Shown: positions 29,930-43,005, counted from the stretch's first letter. The stretch: 64,000 bases of DNA from Thysanoteuthis rhombus (GCA_963457665.1 OY735203.1:17610703-17674702); one strand, 5' to 3'. Made by a program: numbers and translations. Notes: generated by a model not told the origin, from the sequence alone.

Positions 29930-30711
29930 CTTGTGCACAGCTTTGCACCTGCACAGCTTAGGAGCAACATCTGCCATAGGTTTGCAAGCCTGCAGATTGC
30001 TGTGCAAGTTGAATTGCTTTACAGCCTATATCGAGAATATCTACGGACTAGGAAAACAAAGGCTTCAGATTTGACGGCAAAAACCTTATTGACCCTGGAT
30101 TTGCAGACGACATCAGCCTCTTTTCAGGGAACTTCCAAGGCTCTGGACCAATGCTCATTAAAATGAAGGAAAATATCAGAAGAGATGACGTTTACACAAT
30201 CTTCTGCAAAACAATGATCATGTACAACAAACACGTTGGAGATAATATAGATCAAAATCTAGAACACAGAGCTAGACAAAGTAGACCACTACATCTACCT
30301 TGGACAACCGGTTTTAATGAAATCCTCAACAGAAGGAGGAATGAAGCAAAGAATCACTGTACGATGGCAAGGCTTCGGTAGAACAAGCCCAACTTTAAAA
30401 AACTGGAAAATCTCTAAAACGAACAGTGTACAACACATACATCGTCCCGATAATCAATCATGAGTCTGAAACAGAAAATAACCAAGAGACTGACTCACAA
30501 ACTGAAAACCCTGCTACGTGCATATGAAAGACCACAGCACAGCACAGTGTACTAGGGTGAACTGATAATCTGATATATCATAGAAACCATAAGGAAACTC
30601 AGATGGCAAGGAGTTGGCTGTGATGCCAGAATTACTGACAACCGATGGACACCATGAATCATACATGTGGCGTATCCCGGTGAAAGTTTATGTCCAACGT
30701 TGGGCAATGAA

Positions 30712-30765
<54 letters not shown>
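29930..30765 (+). mobile_element. RTE-like non-LTR retrotransposon with intact FADD box, 3' part
   Basis: Plus strand. An open stretch reads 'DPGFADDISLFSGNF', with FADD at 30100-30111, then 'MKENIRR' and 'IMYNKHV'. This matches reverse-transcriptase motif 5 and the following K.......INKSKT..MYNK.V region. Next come a DHYIYLGQ-type block near 30.29 kb, a W..FG....LK....... region, and, after frameshifts, KVYVQRWAMKG at about 30.69-30.71 kb. It runs directly into (GAT)n at 30714. The catalytic aspartates are kept, but many frame breaks downstream make it inactive. The upstream fingers and endonuclease are missing, so this is a 5'-truncated insertion, in the same orientation as the older fragment just before it. 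Confidence 0.8.
30714..30765 (+). repeat. (GAT)n tail of retrotransposon
   Basis: About 17 perfect GAT units immediately after the element's last coding block, so probably the element's own 3' tail expanded as a microsatellite. Confidence 0.9.
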
Positions 30766-32339
30766 GTTCATTACTGAGAGTGTATTGCAATGAAGCTCGC
30801 ACTCTTTGCGATGTTTTATTCTTGATCAGCATATATGGGCTGTCAAAGAGTTGAAATAATCACTCATTGCATAGTTATTTGTTAATCACAAAATTAATTG
30901 TCCCCCTGTGATCATCAAACAACTTAGTAGTAAAATAGTTTTGTTTAGTCAGTAACTAATAACAGAACAGGTTTTATAAAATGGTTCTTTGAGAGGGCAT
31001 TGAAAGTAATTGGATCGAAGTATTATTCAAAAGAATTTTTAACTTTGATACCAAGGAAAGGAATAGAAAGGTAAGTTGTAATACTACCGTTTTTTTCATT
31101 GCCTTCAGACTTCGTATTATGATTGCACTAACCTAATTGTATCAGTCACATTTTAATGAACTCACCTGTTGTCATCTTTTCCGACATTCTTCACACTGTG
31201 CTGAAACAGGTTGAAACAATTTTAGGTAACGAATTAGCAGATGGCAAAGTTTGAACACATAGTCCCCCACTATCAAAAATTTCTGCTTTTCCGATGCAGT
31301 AGCTCCAATAGGTGAACAATCACTGTGGCTTTGCTTGTCCCTTCTCAAAGAAACTGCTTACCATTCCCTTTATAGACGACATCGATCTTTTCGATTTAGC
31401 ACATTTCTTTTGCAACACACTGACACTATGCAGTGGCTCTATACAATCTTCTGGAAAGCTTGCTTGCATTCAGACTCGATCACATGGGGAATGGTTATAA
31501 ATCTGTAAAGAGAAACACTTCACATAAAGTACAATAGCCTTGGAGAGAAACAATAGCTTTCATATGGAAAAAAAGGTCCATTCATACAAAGAAAGTTACC
31601 TTTTGATTTTATTCTGGTTGGTTCGTCATGATATTTCAACTCATTCTAGCAAATGGGATAGTGCTGATGATTCATCAAGCTAAAACTCTGCATTTTTCAT
31701 TTTGCAGCTCACGCAAACAATTTTCAAAATCTTTACAACTGATCTCTCACTGACATAATCTCCATCTCAGTTTGTACCCAAAATGATTGTTTCTATCTCA
31801 CACTCAATGTGTAACAATTTCCTTCTCCCTTTTTCCTCTGTGCCCCTTCCTTCTACTCTGTCTCTGTCTTTTTAAGTACGTGGGTTGATCCTTACACACT
31901 GACACATACACATGCCGACACTTACACACATACACAGATCTTCACCAAAGCAAACCATTTTTCCCACCTGTGACATTTGATTGCCCTTTCAAATAGCATA
32001 CTCTCACACACACACGTGCCCATGATTAGACCTTTTATGGGTTTTGTGCCCCTCATGCACCTATTACGTAAAATAAAGTTTTGAGAAACATGAAAAAAGC
32101 TGGAAACCAGCCCACCTGGAGAAAGTGTAATGCAGTCAACGCTTCATAGAAAATATGATAACCAGACTTGATTATGCCCAGATCAGTGTTCTTTTGACTC
32201 AAGCATCAATCCTGAATGAAATCCATCTGTTTTTGCACTCCAAATGAGACCTCTAACCGATCATGAACGTTAATCAAGGCTTGGGATTGCCGCTGGAACA
32301 TTACAAACACTAACAAATGGTGCCTCAGTCCTGGCTTGC

Positions 32340-32340
<1 letters not shown>
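30766..32340. other. Spacer, nothing recognised
   Basis: A weak ACACAT patch at 31.90-32.0 kb. No gene motif seen. Confidence 0.45.
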
Positions 32341-32395
<55 letters not shown>

Positions 32396-32500
32396 GCATT
32401 CTCTTAGCGTACATCATTGGACATAGACCTTCCCTAGTATCTGCCACACTTCTCAATCGTGGGCGTCGAGGAGTCAGTCATTTGTATCAAGATGAACATG
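32341..32500 (-). mobile_element. RTE-like retrotransposon, extreme 3' end with (CTG)n-(GAT)n tail
   Basis: The minus strand gives 'DAHDREVWQILGKVYVQ' (with a frame slip), then CTLRE, the last 25 or so residues of the family. It then passes straight into (CTG)7 and (GAT)n, seen on the plus strand as (ATC)n(AGC)n at 32341-32398. This is a severe 5' truncation of the type typical of target-primed insertion. Confidence 0.7.
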
Positions 32501-33202
32501 CAACAACAAAACAGACCCACACGCTTCCGTATATTGTTATCCAACGAATTATTATGACAGAGGAAACAGAAAAGATGCATTGAGAATATCAATTCATAAA
32601 GGACATATATCTATTTCCTACATACACCAGGATGGTTTCAGCAAATCATCTTCCAAAGATCCAGCTTCAAGCAATCCTGCAAAAATATAAAGAGAACAGA
32701 TTGTGTCAGCATCTATTATGCACATCTCATCAAATTAAGTCTACTGATATGAATCTCATTAAAAGTGTCTGGGCAATTTCAGATAGATATGTAGGGGAAA
32801 TATCCAGAAGATATATTCTCAAAGAGAAAGTCTGTTTTGTATTTCAAATGCAGACTTAGTTGGATATCCCATCGGGGTAATTAAAAGATCGGATAGAATT
32901 GGTGCTTGAAAGGGTTTTAATTCTGAATTCCGCTAATGGCAACCCACCGAATATTAAGTTACTTTATGAACTTCACTTTGTTACATAGTCTTAGAAAGTC
33001 CTTTGTTGCAAAGTTGTTATGATATCTACTGTGGGGTATGTACATCGATATAAACCAATCAATATTTAACAAAAAATTGGAATGCACACAACTGATCGAG
33101 AGGTTGTCTATTTGTTGTTATTTTAAAAAATCCCCTATCAACATACATACGAACAAAAAAAAGAGCAAAAACTAACCTATAATACAGTTTATTAGATCGT
33201 TG

Positions 33203-33205
<3 letters not shown>
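32501..33205. other. Spacer, nothing recognised
   Basis: A 75-codon plus frame at 32632-32859 lacks any motif that I know. Confidence 0.4.

Positions 33206-33243
<38 letters not shown>
33206..33243. repeat. (AT)n microsatellite
   Basis: About 38 bp of AT. Confidence 0.95.
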
Positions 33244-33245
<2 letters not shown>

Positions 33246-33448
33246 CCGACTTGATAACTATAGATGCATTAGATTGTTTGAAATGACTTCCATTATTCTT
33301 AATTTCAGATAGAATTTCTAATGATATAATTATTCTACTGGATTATATATAAATTTCCTACCGTCTACGTTGAGAAACATCTGTGCAAACATGGAAACTG
33401 AATGAACAAGATGAGAACGTTGGCGGTCATTTGAGATTTCACCTTTCT

Positions 33449-33527
33449 GACTGGCTACTTAGCCCAATGAGCGACATAACGTTAAACTGCCAACTTATCT
33501 GACGTAGGTTCTATTCCTACGACAGTC
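33449..33527 (+). pseudogene. tRNA-Gly(GCC)-like sequence: tRNA pseudogene or SINE head
   Basis: A 79-nt stretch can be laid out as a tRNA. The 5' acceptor strand 33449-33455 pairs at six of seven positions with 33521-33527. The T arm is perfect: GTAGG (33504-33508), a 7-nt loop TTCTATT, then CCTAC (33516-33520). The anticodon loop is CTGCCAA with T33, anticodon GCC at 33489-33491 and a purine at 37. The anticodon stem has mismatches, and the D arm is too long and poorly paired, so it is unlikely to work as a tRNA. GGTTCTATTCC (33507-33517) is one base from the pol III B-box consensus. The 79 nt and the flanks fit a tRNA-derived SINE or an old tRNA pseudogene. Confidence 0.55.
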
Positions 33528-33631
33528 GCATTTCCTTAGTTGTTTTTCTAAATCATTTACGCTGTCTAGACCAAGTGACACACTGTCTGCATTATATGGA
33601 AGTCGGTTCAAATTCAATTCATGAATAAACT

Positions 33632-34612
<981 letters not shown>

Positions 34613-34632
34613 TATAATAATAATATTATTAA

Positions 34633-34862
34633 GTCATCCTAAGACAGCTGCTTTGTTGTGATACAACTGTTTAGTGTGGCTACTGACTATCCATTATCCC
34701 ATCCAGTATCACAGGGTAATATCGAAACCTTCACTTCAGACCCAGAGGCTGCTCTACGCAGACCTGGACGATCAGTAAAGTGGAATTTAAGTGATATATT
34801 TACTTACGCACAGTTCCCAAAACACCAATGCTCTATTCCACGGTTTGAAGAGAATTCCATGT
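34633..34862. repeat. Dispersed repeat family A, copy 1
   Basis: Aligns with 61991-62217 in the same orientation over about 220 bp. Shared landmarks in order are GTCATCC, GACAGC.TGCT, TACAACT, CAGTGTGGCTA-like, ATCCAGTA.CA, AT.GAAAC, CAGTAA, TGAATTT-like, and CTCTATTCCA near the end. This copy follows a microsatellite directly. A 101-codon frame that covers it is not conserved in the other copy, so it is not called as a gene. The repeat class is unknown (SINE or short DNA transposon possible). Confidence 0.65.
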
Positions 34863-34869
34863 ATATATA

Positions 34870-35518
34870 CACACACACACGTGTGTGTGCGTGTGTCATG
34901 TGTGTTTTATGGTGTATGCATGACATGTTAATGCATGGGGTTAATTTGCTTGAACCAAATTGACATCATATGGGGTAACAGGTGCAATGAATACTTCTTG
35001 TGCAAAAATACTTGAACGAACCCAGACTTTCAAATGCACAAAGACGTGCATTACTGTTCACATCAAAGTCATTCAAATATGGTTTAAAAATGAAATTAGT
35101 TGATTTTGAAGGGAAAAAAACTGCACAGTAATCTGACTGAAATATATTCGAGCCGAGGTTCGAATATTTTGGTTCATTTTTATCTTTTCACGTATAATCT
35201 AACTTTTCATCATGTATATTTACATGTATATGCAAATATATATGATTATATCTACGAGTAAAAAATTATGTTTCTCTCTTTCTTTTTCTCTCCTTTTATA
35301 TGTATATGTTCATATGCTTGTGTATACGCAAAACGGTGTGAGCATGTACGCGTATATTTATATTTTCAAGCAGATTGCCTTGGATAGACACAACGCAATC
35401 AGCATCGACACACATTTACAAACATGAGCGCACATGAGATTACACACACATTCATAAAAATATAGACACACATTTATACACGTAAACATTCACGTGTATA
35501 GAATGAGAATGAGAAACG
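34870..35518. other. Spacer with weak CA/TG patches, nothing recognised
   Basis: ACAC/GTGTG patch at 34.87-34.91 kb forming a CA/TG inverted pair, and ATATG patches near 35.2 kb. No gene motif seen. Confidence 0.45.

Positions 35519-35561
<43 letters not shown>
35519..35561. repeat. (GA)n microsatellite
   Basis: About 42 bp of GA. Confidence 0.95.
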
Positions 35562-35564
<3 letters not shown>

Positions 35565-35599
35565 CAGAGACAAAGAGAGTGAGGTGAGATCGATGTGTT

Positions 35600-35980
35600 A
35601 ATACAAATGTAAGTTTTTGACCGCATCTGTTTCATTCGGAGTTGTGACTCCTTAGGCGATGTGTTCGTCTCTAAACACCTCGGTGGTGTGATGTTGAAGC
35701 ATTGCAAGGAAAACTGTGGTAAAATTGTTTACATCGCAGAATGGTATCCAACCCTGGAAAGGTACCAAATGCCGCCGGCTACAGACTGGGACGTTTCCCA
35801 ACATACTGTCTTTGCCACGTCCATGGTGCTCTAACAGCTGCACGTGTAAGAACTTCCCTGGAAGCAAGACAACTGACCACATTTTACTGGCGGTCATGTT
35901 CGAAAAATATTATAAAAAATGGATGGGACCAAAACTGAATAGCAGTCTGAAAGGGAAGGAGAATGAAGAACGGGCTTAGA
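35600..35980. other. Block richer in G+C with three overlapping open frames, unrecognised
   Basis: Two plus frames (87 codons at 35716-35979 and 65 codons at 35741-35938) and one minus frame (81 codons at 35652-35897) overlap. The composition is less AT-rich than the surroundings. None of the three products carries a motif that I can name. It may be an exon or a piece of a transposon. Confidence 0.3.
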
Positions 35981-37990
35981 ATAGTAGGAATATTATGCAT
36001 TAGAAAAAATTGGTTGCCTAAGCGAGAAACTTGCCATAAATGTAATACTTATAATATTAATAATGATAGAGAAGTATTGTGGTAGAGATAAGATTTTTTA
36101 TTCTAAAGAAAATAATGGAAAATTTTTTTAGAAAAAAAATACCGAACTTGTTAAGCCGGACAAAAGATTTTGCGGACGTATTTGATCTTCAATGAGATGA
36201 TTGAAAAACAAAAATGCTTCCTAAACTCGGGTCACTAGGGGAGTATAGCATTTTGAATAGTGGGTAAGATATAGTTTAATCAGGGGGGATGGTCACCTTT
36301 ACACAGTATGGACAGGGGAGTAAAAACTCTGACACAGTTCCTTATATAAATAAATAAATCAGTAGAGTTATACATGAGTAGTTTGGATGACTGAATGAAG
36401 GTGAAACAGGAGTAATACTGTAATTTCACAAAGATTTAACTGATATAAAAGAGTGGTAAAATGAAATTTAAACGTAAAATGGAAATGAAAACGGAATGGA
36501 AATATAGAACACAAAGGAAGAATGAAATATAAAACAGTCTAAGATAGAAGGATAACTTAAAAAGCAAATAATGAATCGACACATAAATCTATTGATTTGA
36601 CAGAAGCTAAATCATAGAATGTTACAGAAAACTATGTACAAGAAAAGAAGTCGATTAAAGAAGAATTGTTAATAAGAGAGAATTAAAACCAAAGAGAAAA
36701 GACAAGAAGCGAATAGGAGAGAAAACAAAAAGATGAAAAATCAAGAATGGAAATGATCAAGTAGGAAGTGTGTTAAATGAACTGCGCGATCTAGAAACAA
36801 AACGTATATCTCTGCCAACGCAATTGTCAGGGGACAGTGAATTTAATTACTTCTTTCATACACTTGTCTATCATACGTTGAATGTCATTTCTTTTGTAGA
36901 TATCACGTGGACATATATGGTCGTATATGTGAATGTACGAAAAGAATTCCTTTCAATCAAAAAAGAGAAAAAATCCTGGATCCACTCCACTCAAGTACAT
37001 CGTCCTTACCCCATTGCCCCCCCCCTCCATAAGATACCATTGACATCCTTTCAGTATTCCCAGAGTTACCGTATGGGATAAAAAGACGAATGGACTTGAA
37101 AATAGGTTGAGATTGAAAAAATACATATACCTCCCTTACTTTGTTGACAGAGGTAATGAAGGAAAATGAGATTTAGTTGGGAGGAGAAGTAACGTAAAGA
37201 CTCAGAAACTGTATGGTATACTAAAAGATAAAGACAAAAAAGTGGGAAGAAGAAACAAGATAAGAATGAAAGTAAACGAGAAAGCATTCTGCAAAAAAAG
37301 ACAGTCAAGCTGAAGACAATGAGGAGAACGAAAGCTAAAAAAAAGTGCCAAGACGAAACGTTAAAGGATAAAACATTTTTTTTATAACAGGAAAATGACT
37401 TTTTCAAATGGTTTGATATTTTTACCATTTTTTCAAGGGTTAAATATTACTAATTAATATTTTGATTTTAGATATGTACAATCTTTCAGTAAGGGCTCTT
37501 TTTGATTCTTTGATCTTGGTCAGTCAACAAATAAACGGAAACAACATGACTTCACCCTAATCTTTCATCTTTCGTCTTTTCATTTTGCGTGAGCATTTTA
37601 TGTCACCCATATGCACATCAAAAGAGTGCATATCGATACATTGGCACGAGATAACCGACGGTCTGATTCACAGAACACTTTATTTGTTTTCATACAAAAC
37701 ACCAAAGTTTTTACCAATCAAAGGGAACAACATGCATAAAAAACGGCAACGTCTAGAGTATTTTTTCGGATTTTTGTTTAATCTTAAACGTTGCCTTCAC
37801 TTTGATTTGAAAGATGGTTGATTTAAGAACTAAAAATGCATGTCCACGGTTATTGTATATGATCTTATTCCATAATTTAGTTGCACTGCTAATTGGTGCA
37901 GATAAATGGTGTATTGTTCAGTTTTTAGAAGAAATTAGCAAGGTTACATATCAGTTCTTACAAAATTAGTTCTATTGTGCGGCCACTACA
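35981..37990. other. A-rich spacer, nothing recognised
   Basis: Plus strand strongly A/G-rich at about 36.4-36.75 kb and 37.1-37.4 kb. The 120-codon minus frame at 37066-37428 is Phe/Leu/Ser-rich and mirrors that bias, with no motif. Confidence 0.45.
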
Positions 37991-38024
37991 CATACACACA
38001 CATACACACACACACACACACACA

Positions 38025-38084
<60 letters not shown>
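37991..38084. repeat. (CA)n-(TA)n microsatellite
   Basis: CACATA and CA units of about 40 bp, then about 55 bp of AT. Confidence 0.95.
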
Positions 38085-38087
<3 letters not shown>

Positions 38088-38570
38088 TTGGTTATCAGGA
38101 TCTTAGAATTTGTGGAAGAAATACTTCAGGCTAATTAGTATATCACAAAATTATCAAATGTAATTACTGTAAAACCATCAATAAATTTCACAGATCAATG
38201 TGAATCCAACGCCAGCCTAGTTTTCATTAACCTACTACTGCTCAAACCAACAACGTCTTGCAATGCAGTGTATTTTAAACGGCAAAAAACAAAAAAGACC
38301 ACCTCAACTATGAATTGCGTCGCACCACGATATAACATGATAATATGCTTTTATTTAAGGTTTCTTGGAGTTTGCACTCTAACTTTGAAAAACGAATACA
38401 TAAAAAATCCTTCGAATCTCCTCTGTGCTCTTACTTTTTCCCATGGAGTGCATGAAGGAATTACACACGACTAATATATATAACAATTATGAGAATGACA
38501 GAAATATATAAAGACACATCACGCATCTCATCAACCCAATAACTTACACAGCTAAGAAAAAACTGAATAT
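38085..38570. other. AT-rich spacer, nothing recognised
   Basis: No motif seen. Confidence 0.4.
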
Positions 38571-38593
38571 ATATATATATATCTATCTATCTA

Positions 38594-38656
<63 letters not shown>
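38571..38656. repeat. (AT)n with (ATCT)n insert
   Basis: AT run, four ATCT units, then AT run. Confidence 0.95.
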
Positions 38657-38658
<2 letters not shown>

Positions 38659-39522
38659 AATATCAACTGCTATCAATAACATTATCAGAAAACCATAGTC
38701 TGAAGCTGCAACTTTTCCGAAGCAGGAATCTTCAATAAACTTTGTCAACATTGCAACTCAATCTACATAAGTAAAATGGCTGAATGTCTGGAAAAGCCAA
38801 TCTACAAACACCGGAGATCATTGTTACTGGATAATCATCTTAATGCTTTGGTCCAACATCGACTTGAGAGAGGCACGAGTAATCAAACACGAACATAACT
38901 CCAGAAAATGTAGATGTGTTCAGTCCGTGCTCATCTCAATCTGCAGTACGATCATTCAGTGCCCGGGTGGCATTCAATTAGCTCTACCATTAGCAAAATT
39001 AGTACTAAATGAACATAACACCTCACATAAATGACTACAGCACATTTGACGCTGACTAAACATAGTTCAGAGGTTTAACATACTCAACAGTTATGATTTT
39101 AAACCCGTTTTTCTTCTCATACACTCATTCTACTGACACTTTATAAATTTCACTAACCCCTATTCTCCCTAAGCCTGAAAACTTCCCATTCCAACATAAG
39201 CCACTTCATCATGACTTTTGTTTTGTCTCTACATAGCGTTATCAAATAAGAAAACATTCCCTTTTTACAGAACATCATTCTTACCAGACCTATTCCTTGA
39301 TATGCAGCAATGAGTCCCCACTTTCCTATCCAATGCCCAACATGAGTTTTTTCTTTTACCCCAACTATAACTCAATCATTTATGTGTAGTTTTAAGAATC
39401 ATTTTTGCTATGATGCTCTGAAAAGCTGACTGCTCGTTGACGAGACGTAAGCTATTACATTTACTAAATAATGTGATATGTACTAATTAGTCTCAAGTCT
39501 TTTTTACTATCAACTTTCAACA
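38657..39522. other. AT-rich spacer, nothing recognised
   Basis: No motif seen. Confidence 0.4.
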
Positions 39523-39523
39523 A

Positions 39524-39578
<55 letters not shown>

Positions 39579-39635
39579 TAGTTCGAGTACCTGTGTGTGT
39601 ATTCTAATGATAAATCATTATATATGCCTTTTCAT

Positions 39636-39673
<38 letters not shown>

Positions 39674-39698
39674 TAATAATAATAATAGTATATATATA

Positions 39699-39775
<77 letters not shown>

Positions 39776-39806
39776 TATGTGTGTGTGTGTATTTATATAT
39801 ATATAC
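39523..39806. repeat. (AT)n, (TG)n, (AAT)n, (AT)n compound
   Basis: AT run 39523-39562, TG patch, single-copy gap 39583-39636, (AAT)n 39637-39688 with one TGA break, then an AT run of about 80 bp and TG/TA ends. Confidence 0.9.
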
Positions 39807-41345
39807 TTGTTAACTCTGCATGAAAAAATTTCACATCGTTGTCCAAAGGATGACATTTCTATTCCATCAGTCGAAATTGCATAGATCAAACAAACAAACA
39901 ATTACTAAGAATTTATATGGGAAAAGGTTTTGAGTGTTAGGATGGTATATGATTCGGAGTTATTGGAAGCAGCACTAGTGGTATGTAGTAGGAGACAGGT
40001 GTAAAAGAGGAAGGATTTGCAGTGCTTCAATAAAGGCTAGCTGCAAATCAGAACCTGAATGTATTTTTTGCTTTCCATGAAAATTTGGGTGAAGTAAACT
40101 TTTGAATCGGAGTCTACATGTATTCCAATTCTATTGGATCAGTTTTTCTTATTGAATAGAAACTGAAAAAAATAAAAACTCGTTTCAGTAAGTAGTTGGA
40201 AGGACATGTTTTTATCGGCAAACTTGAAAGAGTGGAAGAGTCCATAGTTACAGGCAAAGAGTGAAGAAAGTCCCATTGTTCATTATATAGATAGCATACA
40301 CGTGAGTGTGTATGTGTGTATGTGTGTCTGTGTGTATGTGTGTGAGTGTATACTTTCAGATGCATGTAAAAAGTTAAAAGAACAAAATTGGCTTTCAATT
40401 CCGACGATCATCCTTTTGATGTCTTTGTTCTTCCGTTAGATTCTCTTATCTACTCTATTGTTCCTCAAAATCTTCCACATCCAATAAGCAAAACATTTTT
40501 TTTTAATTCTTTTGCCTTTTGTTATCTTGAATAGTCTCACCTTTCTCTATTGATCTGTGCTCGTGAAATCCCGCCTTCTTAAAATAATGATACAGACAAA
40601 GCTGCGTCTGGCCATTGTTCACCGATGATCCGCTATCGTTTTTTTCTTTTCTTTTTACGCTTTCTTACGCACTAGGACACAAACATATATCTTACCAACG
40701 TGTTAGCATTGTCACGAGGGAAATGTGTCTTCATTCGATTTTTTCTTTTTTTTTTTTCATTTTTAATTAATCCATCGGAAAGTTAGGGACACAAATTCAA
40801 CACGACAAAATCAACAGCAACAACCCACTCAGACTCTGGTAATTTGTCTGCTGTACGCACGTACTTCATTCCCGACGAGAGTATTTATACCATGACTTGT
40901 CTGATAATTGCCTTTGTTCATTTTAATTGCTTTTTTTTTCTCTCAATATTAGCTTTGTACGACACATGGTCTAACTGGGAAATAAGTCGAAGAGGATTAT
41001 ATTACATCAAACTTTAAATGAAAAGATCCTGCCCTGAAAATTACTTTTTTTCCTAAACTCAAACACTGACAAGCGCAGGATCATATGTGCAGGCTACGCA
41101 GATTTAGGTACAACAAGAACCCAGTAGCTTAATGGTCAAAACTATATTTGTTATACCCAATTTTTTTTTTCATTTTCAACGGTATTTTATTACTTGGCAA
41201 GGTTCTTAATGTACATTGGTCGATTCATGTACGTTAAAATCAAGAACTAAACGCTTTTAGTAGATTTTTGTTCTACCAAAGCAGTTGAAGCATTGAGATT
41301 TGGTTGCAATAGCATTTTCGGATAACAGAAACAAAGTTGTTTGAA
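39807..41345. other. AT-rich spacer, nothing recognised
   Basis: Includes a TG/TATG patch at 40303-40350 and several T-tracts (40.5-41.2 kb). No gene motif seen. Confidence 0.45.
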
Positions 41346-41369
41346 AAAACAGAGACAGAGGGGGGCAGG

Positions 41370-41420
<51 letters not shown>
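41346..41420. repeat. (GA)n microsatellite with a poly-G end
   Basis: GA-rich run ending in about nine consecutive G. Confidence 0.95.
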
Positions 41421-41423
<3 letters not shown>

Positions 41424-41904
41424 CAAGCTGATGTGTGTGGAGTCAAAAACACAAGATACTTATTACAGTTATTCCAGAAAAAACGCCGAAAAAAAGCTAC
41501 GATTCTACTGGATGGCCGAGGTCATTTCCCGGAATTTCGGTGTTCTGACCTTCTCTAGAAAATCCATCTATCACTCTTCCATTGTTAGGCAATAGAAAAC
41601 TCCAGCAGACCATACATATCCAAAGCAAATAGCGACACTCGATTCCATCAGAGTAAACGACTGATCTTTCTGAATTTTGGCTGATATCTTCACGAAACGC
41701 TGCGATAATTAAACATAGCAAAAAATAGACTAATGAATTTCAATAAATTATTTATGCAACATTTCCCTTACATCATTCTGTTGTGTTACATTAACTGAGA
41801 TGTGAATGTTATTGACAAAAATCAAACAATGCATATTAGATTAAGTCTTTCGATCCATGGCTACACTGAAATGCCACCAATATTCAGGGTGCATGATCAG
41901 TAGT

Positions 41905-42220
41905 GAGGATTAGCCGGTTAAAGTTTCGCTTATGATCTCTTGGAATAAAGGTTGTAAATCATTATGTTCATCGGTTGTTTGACAGTCTTGCAACATGGCC
42001 AGTTCATTGCTATTTAAAATTTCTAGTTGTTTCTGTGATATCTCTGACATGTTTTCATCCCAAATATACTGAGCTGTCTTCTGATCTCTCCTTGTTTTGT
42101 TCAGCCTAAATTTGTCTCGTGCATCTTCTATCGTTCTCAGCTTGGGGATCAATCTTCCATACATCGGCTCCATTGGTGACTATCGGAAGGATACACTGGT
42201 TGTTTACCTTCCTTGTTATG
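41905..42220 (-). mobile_element. RTE-like non-LTR retrotransposon, C-terminal RT fragment
   Basis: The minus strand starts with a VNNQCILPIVTNGA-type block (42.21-42.17 kb), the VYNQCVLPVMTYGAETW region of this family. It then has an 87-codon open frame (42173-41910) with 'RDQKTAQYIWDENMSEI' and an LE.LNSNELAMLQDCQTT end that replaces the usual LKW.WAGHVARM.D block. The copy ends before the KVYVQ terminal block. The frame is open but lacks catalytic motifs, so it is not a functional gene. Confidence 0.75.
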
Positions 42221-42362
42221 GGATGAAAAATCTTGAAATGTTTTTATTTTTATGTTTATAATTTTCTAGTCTTTTGAACTCCCTGAAAATTGTTTCGATC
42301 GGTATATATATCCATTCAAGTTTTCAATTCCTCTCAATAAGAATAAACTAACACATTTGCGT

Positions 42363-42401
42363 GGGTGTATGCGCGCGCATGTGTGTGTGTGTGCGTGGGT
42401 A

Positions 42402-42432
<31 letters not shown>

Positions 42433-42440
42433 AAGAGAGT
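42363..42440. repeat. (TG)n-(GA)n microsatellite
   Basis: GTGTGCG/GTATG units, about 20 bp of TG, then GA. Confidence 0.9.
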
Positions 42441-42806
42441 CTTTGTGTATGTGCATCTGTTTGTATGTAAATGCATTTGTATTATGTATTTGTATTGTGC
42501 AATGTTGAGAAAATAATTGTAATAAATAAAAGTCAACAGAAAAAGGCTTCTATCAAAAATAATTTCATTGATTGCTTGCCTCTTGTGGACTGGACATATA
42601 TTGCAAAGGGTCGCAACGGATGAAAAACAAAATGTATTTTTTCAGAGTTCAGTTAACTTCCACTTGGAAGACTTTCAAATGATCATCAAAGATAATCGAT
42701 AATTTCAGACTTGTGCACCTATGATATTTCTGGTCTCGTATATCATAACGTTCATGTCTCAATTTCCAATTCTACTTCTCTGACACCTTCTCTCTGTCTT
42801 TCTCTC
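42441..42806. other. AT-rich spacer, nothing recognised
   Basis: No motif seen. Confidence 0.4.
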
Positions 42807-42967
42807 TACACGCACATGTATACACACACACACACAGATATATATATATATGTGTGTGTGTGTGTGAGTGTATATATGTATGTGTATATATATATACATA
42901 TACAACGTGTGTATATATATATGCACACACGTATACATATGTACATATATGTATATGTAGACACACT

Positions 42968-43005
<38 letters not shown>

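Noticed and set aside
30714..30765. Regular repeats considered as a CRISPR array
   Set aside because: These are pure trinucleotide repeats with no spacers in an animal-type genome.
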